From NCBI GenBank assembly GCA_003557125.1, contig PWPN01000240.1:1-9161 (forward strand): a DNA stretch of 9,161 nt. Direction: 5' to 3'. Position numbers and translations under genes: made by a program. The notes below the pieces were generated by a model. The model made no database searches, was not told the origin of the DNA, and saw only the letters and a program-made list of their open reading frames with translations. The stretch comes from Phycisphaerae bacterium. Lineage in GTDB: Bacteria; Planctomycetota; Phycisphaerae; UBA1845; PWPN01. Positions 5,928 through 9,161 of the stretch are shown one piece after another. Positions within the stretch are counted from its first letter, which is position 1, and every line of letters starts with the position of its first letter.

Positions 5928-5980
5928 TTCACCGCCCATGGCCGATACGGTATAATCGTACGGTATAATTCAGTGGAGGA
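5928..5980 (+). promoter_or_regulatory. Promoter region of the FmdB-type gene: two tandem TATAAT boxes and a strong RBS
   Basis: TTCACC (5928-5933), 17 bases, then TATAAT (5951-5956) forms a good sigma-70 promoter. A second TATAAT (5964-5969) lies in an exact repeat of TACGGTATAAT (5946-5956 and 5959-5969), 13 bases downstream, without a clear -35 box. GGAGGA (5975-5980) sits eight bases before the ATG at 5989. A start from the second box would fall near the ribosome binding site. Confidence 0.7.
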
Positions 5981-5988
5981 TTCATACG

Positions 5989-6252
5989 ATGCCGACGTAC
6001 GAATATCAGGCCTGTGACCCGCAAAACGCGTGCCCTCACTGCCGGGAGCGTTTCGAAGTCCGCCAGTCGATGAGCGAAGAGCCCCTGACCGCCTGCCCCG
6101 AATGCGGACGACCCGTCCAGCGTGCCATCTCTCTGTGTACCGTCGCGACGACCCAGTCGACCAAGAGCATGCTCAGCGACCGGAACCTCAAGGAAAAAGG
6201 CTTCACGAAACTCGTCAACGAGGGCGGCGGCAAATTCCGTAAAACCGTCTGA
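5989..6252 (+). CDS. FmdB-type zinc-ribbon protein
   Basis: An 87-residue cytoplasmic zinc-ribbon protein of the FmdB/CxxC_CXXC_SSSS family, which is widespread and poorly understood; a regulatory role was proposed for the founding member. It starts with the typical MPTYEY. Zinc ligands are likely C15-X2-C18 and C36-X2-C39. The first knuckle sits about six residues later than in the common MPTYEYRCxxCG form because of the insert around DPQNA (10-14), and an extra C9 is present. The tail has TQSTKSMLSDRNLKEKGFTK (55-74), a segment I associate with one branch of the family. A strong SD and promoter precede it. The next gene is convergent, so it appears to be a single-gene unit ended by the hairpin at 6274-6295. 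Confidence 0.88.
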   Translation: MPTYEYQACDPQNACPHCRERFEVRQSMSEEPLTACPECGRPVQRAISLCTVATTQSTKSMLSDRNLKEKGFTKLVNEGGGKFRKTV

Positions 6253-6269
6253 GATGCTCGTACCACCCT

Positions 6270-6299
6270 GTAGCGTCCGCCCCCCGTGGCGGACGTTTT
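6270..6299 (+). terminator. REP-like palindrome (module D, inverted) acting as terminator between convergent genes
   Basis: GTAG (6270-6273) directly precedes arms CGTCCGCC (6274-6281) and GGCGGACG (6288-6295) with a six-base loop; TTTT (6296-6299) follows. The hairpin plus T-run lies 21 bases after the zinc-ribbon stop, so it fits an intrinsic terminator on the plus strand. On the minus strand no T-run follows, so it would serve the ATPase gene only weakly. The upstream flank CGTACCACCCTG matches the flank linking modules E and D in the other clusters. Confidence 0.75.
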
Positions 6300-6309
6300 G
6301 CCGGCATCG

Positions 6310-7824
6310 CTACTCCGCCGGCACGCATCGGCCGTCGGCCCACTGGCGTAGCGCGTCGATCCGCTCAGCCATCGTCACCGACAGCGGCGGCGAGTCAGCC
6401 AGCACCCTGGCGACCAGCTCCGTGGTGACATCCACCTTGTCGGCGAAGGCTTCGTGCAGCGCGGAGATCACCGCCTGCTCGATCTCGGCGCCGCTGTAGC
6501 CGTCCGACGCTTTCGCCAGCGCCGCGAGGTCGAATGTCGCCGGGTCGCGCCCTCGTCTCTTCAGATGAATCCGGAAGATGGCCTCGCGCGTCTTTTTGCC
6601 GGGCAGGTCGACGAAGAAGATCTCGTCGAATCGGCCCTTGCGCAGCAGTTCCGGCGGCAGCGCTTCGATGTCGTTGGCTGTCGCGACCAGGAAGACCGGC
6701 GCCGGGTGCTCCTGCATCCACGTCAGAAGCGTCCCGAACATCCGCTGCGAGAGCCCGCCGTCCGTGCTCCGCGACGCCGCCGAGGCGAACGCCTTCTCGA
6801 TCTCGTCGATCCACAGGATGACCGGCGCCATGGCCTCTGCCTGCTGGAGCGCGTCGCGCAGCCGTCGTTCCGACTCGCCGACGTACCGGTCGTAGAGCGC
6901 ACCGACGTCCATGCGGAGCAAAGGCCTGTGCCAGGCAGTCGCGATGGCCTTGGCGCAGAGGCTCTTGCCCGCACCCTGCACGCCGAGCATCAGCACGCCC
7001 CGCGGATGCTGAAGGCCGAAATCGTCGGCATTCTCGGACATCGACTCTTTCCGCCGTGCGAGCCACCGCTTCAGTCGGCCGAGCCCGCCGATCTCGTCGA
7101 GGCTCACCGGCGTCTGGACGTATTCGAGCAGCCCGCCGGCATGCAGTGCCCGGCGCTTCGCTGCCAGGATCGTGTTGAGGTCCTGCTCGTCGAACCGCCG
7201 ATCGCCGGCGATGCACTCGTGGACGATCTGCTCTGCCTGTCGGCGGGTCAGCCCGCGGAGGTTGCGCAGGATCGTCCGCCACATGGCCCGCGTCAGGTCG
7301 ACCTCGATGCGCGACTCGCGGTGCGCGGTGCGAAGCGTCTGGCGGACAAGCTCGTTGAGTTCATCCTCGTCCGGCAGCGACACGTCGAACCGGGCCGCTT
7401 CCGCAGCGATGACGTCCGGCAGATCCTCCTTGTGGTCGATGAGCACGAGGTGCCCGCCGAGCTCGCGGAACCGCTCGATCACGTCGCGGAGCAGGCGGAG
7501 CACCTTCGCGTCCGACAGGTGGCTGGCCAAGTCGAGCATCACCACGAACGCCCGATTCGGGGACCGCGCGAGATGGTAGAGGGCCGCTGCCGGGTGCTCG
7601 GTCTCGGGTTTCGGCTTGCTGTCGGCGATGAGCCCGTCGCGCAGCCCGCCCACGACCGTCCAAAGCCACATCCCCGACCCGACGAGGTCCGCGCCGCGCG
7701 TAAACGCGATGTCCCGCACGAGGCTTAAGACGTACCCCTCTTCGCGCGTGACAACGGAGATGCACGCATAGCCCGACTGGAACAGGTGTTCGAGCCGCTG
7801 CCGATCCGGGATGCGCTCATCCAT
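6310..7824 (-). CDS. Ycf46-type AAA ATPase
   Basis: A 504-residue AAA ATPase whose C-terminal half closely fits the Ycf46 family of cyanobacteria and plastids; the family's role is unclear, with a link to photosynthesis or CO2 use proposed in cyanobacteria. Residues 1-230 form an N-terminal region including VVMLDLASHL (94-103) and HLVLIDHKEDLP (125-136), which looks like a degenerate P-loop-type fold. The AAA module starts near SLDEIGGL (241-248), with Walker A GVQGAGKS (281-288), pore-loop candidate YDRYVGESE (311-319), Walker B VILWIDE (335-341), sensor 1 ATAN (N384), arginine residues R395/R398 in LLRKGRFDE, and sensor 2 GYSGAEI (442-448). All catalytic residues are present, so it should hydrolyse ATP. 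AAGGCGGG lies before the ATG. It is convergent with the zinc-ribbon gene and divergent from the 8051 gene. Confidence 0.9.
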   Translation of the reverse strand: MDERIPDRQRLEHLFQSGYACISVVTREEGYVLSLVRDIAFTRGADLVGSGMWLWTVVGGLRDGLIADSKPKPETEHPAAALYHLARSPNRAFVVMLDLASHLSDAKVLRLLRDVIERFRELGGHLVLIDHKEDLPDVIAAEAARFDVSLPDEDELNELVRQTLRTAHRESRIEVDLTRAMWRTILRNLRGLTRRQAEQIVHECIAGDRRFDEQDLNTILAAKRRALHAGGLLEYVQTPVSLDEIGGLGRLKRWLARRKESMSENADDFGLQHPRGVLMLGVQGAGKSLCAKAIATAWHRPLLRMDVGALYDRYVGESERRLRDALQQAEAMAPVILWIDEIEKAFASAASRSTDGGLSQRMFGTLLTWMQEHPAPVFLVATANDIEALPPELLRKGRFDEIFFVDLPGKKTREAIFRIHLKRRGRDPATFDLAALAKASDGYSGAEIEQAVISALHEAFADKVDVTTELVARVLADSPPLSVTMAERIDALRQWADGRCVPAE

Positions 7825-7884
7825 CGTTCAACCCGCCTTCAGGCGAAAAACCCGCAAAAATGCTTCCCGCTGCCGCCATTCTGC

Positions 7885-7914
7885 TTGCACTTGCCCGCCG
7901 CCGACGGCTATCAT
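7885..7914 (+). promoter_or_regulatory. Possible promoter for the plus-strand membrane-protein genes
   Basis: TTGCAC (7885-7890), 18 bases, then TATCAT (7909-7914): each box matches consensus at four or five of six positions. It would give a leader of about 130 bases before the ATG at 8051. It overlaps the transcribed leader of the divergent ATPase gene. Weak evidence. Confidence 0.25.
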
Positions 7915-7927
7915 GCGGGCCGGCGGT

Positions 7928-7955
7928 ATTGTACCGGAGGGGGGGAGGCGGGCAA
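7928..7955 (-). promoter_or_regulatory. Predicted promoter of the AAA ATPase gene
   Basis: On the minus strand TTGCCC (7955 to 7950), 16 bases, then TACAAT (7933 to 7928). Transcription would start near 7921, giving a leader of about 97 bases. That leader contains a small hairpin (AGGCG/CGCCT, 7833-7844) overlapping the purine-rich ribosome binding region. Confidence 0.4.
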
Positions 7956-8050
7956 GTGGGCCTCCCCTGACACATCCGTGCTCCTGAAAACACGATACAC
8001 TGCTTCCATGATGGATAAACTATTGCGGAGATTGCAGATAAGGAGGAACG

Positions 8051-8269
8051 ATGGGATCTGAACATGTTCGCACATCAAGACTTGCACTCGGCCTCGTAGC
8101 AGGATTTGCATTATTCTGGATTTGCTTGCTTTTTGACTCGATGCTTGGCGTGAGTGTGAATGTCAATGTCAATACTTCTTGGTTGATCGTCGGTGCATTT
8201 GCGTTTGCCGCCGTCACGAGATTGTGTGTATGGTTCTTCGGAGAACGCCGCAGTAGGGCAGGTCGTTGA
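8051..8269 (+). CDS. Small membrane protein, two predicted TM segments, unknown function
   Basis: A 72-residue protein I do not recognise. Two hydrophobic segments, LALGLVAGFALFWICLLF (11-28) and about 44-63 (WLIVGAFAFAAVTRLCVWFF), are separated by a polar VSVNVNVN stretch (34-41). The tail after residue 64 is basic (GERRSRAGR). By the positive-inside rule both ends would be cytoplasmic and the VNVN loop outside. A strong AAGGAGG (8040-8046) ends four bases before the ATG, which supports translation and this start. The stop codon (8267-8269) lies inside a GTAG-type palindromic repeat, so the repeat may have set the present C-terminus. Base composition is lower in GC than the neighbouring ATPase gene. 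Confidence 0.65.
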   Translation: MGSEHVRTSRLALGLVAGFALFWICLLFDSMLGVSVNVNVNTSWLIVGAFAFAAVTRLCVWFFGERRSRAGR

Positions 8270-8275
8270 CCTGCC
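8253..8275 (+). repeat. REP-like palindrome with GTAG, second family (copy 1)
   Basis: GTAG (8253-8256) directly precedes perfect eight-base arms GGCAGGTC (8257-8264) and GACCTGCC (8268-8275) with loop GTT. It overlaps the last codons and stop of the 8051 gene. A decayed copy is at 8952-8974. Confidence 0.8.
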
Positions 8276-8359
8276 ATCGCAATGTGCCGCGTGTGTGGAC
8301 GCACGATAGGTTTGCCTGATGCCAGCATGCGTTCGGCGGAACCGGGAAGGGGCGGGTAA

Positions 8360-8932
8360 GTGGCCATGAAGTACTTATCAGGTGCCGTATCATCGCATCG
8401 CCGGACTCTCATGTTATTTATAATACTTATTGTCTCTACGTTGATGATCAATTGGTGGGCTTTCTGTAAGCCGGTAAGGCCCATGTTCCACAATTATTAC
8501 GGTCGTAACGATCACATGCTCTTCTCTCGCTGGATCTGGCAAGCTCCTGCATATGACCGTCTTGGTAATTATGCAGTTGCTGATTATGAGCTCAACCTGC
8601 TTGTGATCGTGCTTGCGATGGATCCGGATGGCTTAGATATCTACCCTTACAAGGTTGTTGATGAGGACAAGGCCATCATAGGACGTGGTACGAGCACGCC
8701 GCGGAACCTGCACGTATCGAGAGAAAGGAATCAATTTATCGTGTTCTCGGCGGATGGTACAAAACTGGATACATCTCTTGATCCCGGAATGGCGCAGATA
8801 ATGTTTCAAGCTATGCGACGCGAAGTGCCGGAGTCGCTCATTTCAAGGGCCTTGGACGTGAGCAACAATCAAGACCTGACGCTCTTTTTGCGAGATAGTG
8901 TGTGTACTCAAATAATATCCCTATGCCAGTGA
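8360..8932 (+). CDS. Predicted single-pass membrane protein, unknown function
   Basis: A 190-residue protein I do not recognise. A hydrophobic segment at about 16-36 follows basic residues (HRRT, 13-16), so the likely topology is an N-terminal anchor or uncleaved signal with a 150-residue domain outside. That part has an aromatic-rich start (FHNYYGRND, 43-51; FSRWIWQAPAYD, 55-66), a second moderately hydrophobic stretch LNLLVIVLAM (78-87), and an alternating beta-like middle. Two Cys lie near the end (C182, C189). The GTG at 8360 is favoured by AAGGGG (8347-8352) seven bases upstream; ATG at 8366 is the alternative and removes two residues. GC is markedly lower than in the other genes, with codons such as TTA and ATA, which suggests later acquisition or relaxed composition. 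Confidence 0.65.
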   Translation: MAMKYLSGAVSSHRRTLMLFIILIVSTLMINWWAFCKPVRPMFHNYYGRNDHMLFSRWIWQAPAYDRLGNYAVADYELNLLVIVLAMDPDGLDIYPYKVVDEDKAIIGRGTSTPRNLHVSRERNQFIVFSADGTKLDTSLDPGMAQIMFQAMRREVPESLISRALDVSNNQDLTLFLRDSVCTQIISLCQ

Positions 8933-8951
8933 TGAACAGTGAGTTAGCCGG

Positions 8952-8974
8952 GTAGTTCAGGTCGTTAATCTGCC
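8952..8974 (+). repeat. Decayed GTAG palindrome, second family (copy 2)
   Basis: GTAG (8952-8955), TTCAGGTC, GTT, AATCTGCC: 19 of 23 bases match 8253-8275, but the changes break three stem pairs. It lies 19 bases after the stop of the 8360 gene. Confidence 0.6.
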
Positions 8975-9027
8975 TTTCAGGCTGGCGCAGTTCGCCGTGT
9001 GCGATTTGCGCCCATGAGGGTGATACC

Positions 9028-9161
9028 ATGTCCCATTCGGCACGATCGTTCGGGCAGTTCATGCTCGACCAGTTGACGAAGACAGGTCTCATCCTGATCG
9101 CATGTCTGGCGTCATTTGCGTTGGGCGTGTTTGCGATGGGCGCGGTTGTGGCCTGGACCGA
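9028..9161 (+). CDS. Partial membrane protein, unknown function (3' end off window)
   Basis: The first 44 codons of a gene that runs off the right edge. The ATG at 9028 follows GAGGGTGA (9016-9023), a good ribosome binding site, at four bases. The visible part has a short polar N-terminus (MSHSARSFGQFMLDQLTKT, 1-19) and then a long hydrophobic segment (about 20-42), so it is likely an N-terminally anchored membrane protein. No family can be named from this much sequence. It is the third predicted membrane protein in a row on this strand, 95 bases after the previous stop. Confidence 0.6.
   Translation, partial: MSHSARSFGQFMLDQLTKTGLILIACLASFALGVFAMGAVVAWT

Noticed and set aside
5703..5939. 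Minus-strand 78-codon ORF in the gap between divergent genes
   Set aside because: It overlaps the signal-peptide region of the 374-residue protein out of frame and has no ribosome binding site or recognisable content. The 5731-5927 gap otherwise shows nothing I can name.
6454..7728. 424-codon plus-strand ORF antisense to the AAA ATPase
   Set aside because: The minus frame carries Walker A, Walker B and both sensors; the plus frame is an Arg-rich shadow.
1640..8018. Shared 12-mer CATGATGGATAA at 1640 and 8007
   Set aside because: A 12-base match is expected by chance a few times in 9 kb, and the two contexts are unrelated.
8020..8493. A 157-codon minus-strand ORF covering the 8051 gene and the start of the 8360 gene
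   Set aside because: It has no ribosome binding site, its product has no membrane or domain pattern, and the opposing frames have good SD sequences and coherent hydrophobic segments. It is probably a shadow, though low-GC coding makes this less certain than elsewhere.

Overview
The window looks like a piece of a chromosome from a high-GC bacterium, most likely a member of the Planctomycetota (possibly Phycisphaerae-like). No rRNA or marker tree is available, so this is inference. It rests on the futalosine (mqn) menaquinone genes, a Ycf46-type AAA ATPase, an FmdB-type zinc ribbon with a widened first knuckle, a secreted protein of a type I associate with planctomycetes, and intergenic spaces packed with short GC-rich palindromic repeats.

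Layout. Positions 1-1642 (minus) hold mqnA and the first 283 codons of mqnC, overlapping as TGATG; together they make early and late steps of the futalosine route to menaquinone. Positions 1643-2060 are non-coding and hold a TATAAT box for mqnA, repeat cluster 1, a strong minus-strand terminator and a TATAAT box for folP. folP (dihydropteroate synthase) lies at 2061-2930 (plus). Repeat cluster 2 fills 2931-3256. On the minus strand, 5730-3257 holds a secreted protein with a duplicated domain followed by a phosphohexomutase (probably glmM), again overlapping as TGATG. An FmdB-type zinc-ribbon gene (5989-6252, plus) with two tandem TATAAT boxes converges on a Ycf46-type AAA ATPase (6310-7824, minus), with one palindromic repeat as terminator between them. 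From about 8000 to the right edge the base composition drops and three small predicted membrane proteins of unknown function run on the plus strand.

The identifiable genes are ordinary housekeeping functions: respiratory quinone, folate and cell-wall precursor synthesis, plus an ATPase of uncertain role. The least ordinary content is between genes. At least three palindrome families are present. In two of them a GTAG, and in a third usually a GGAG, sits directly 5' of the hairpin foot, as in REP elements moved by RAYT (TnpA_REP) transposases. The modules occur in different order in the two clusters, and one copy appears to serve as the fmdB terminator. No transposase lies in the window. I found no tRNA, rRNA, CRISPR array or intact insertion sequence.
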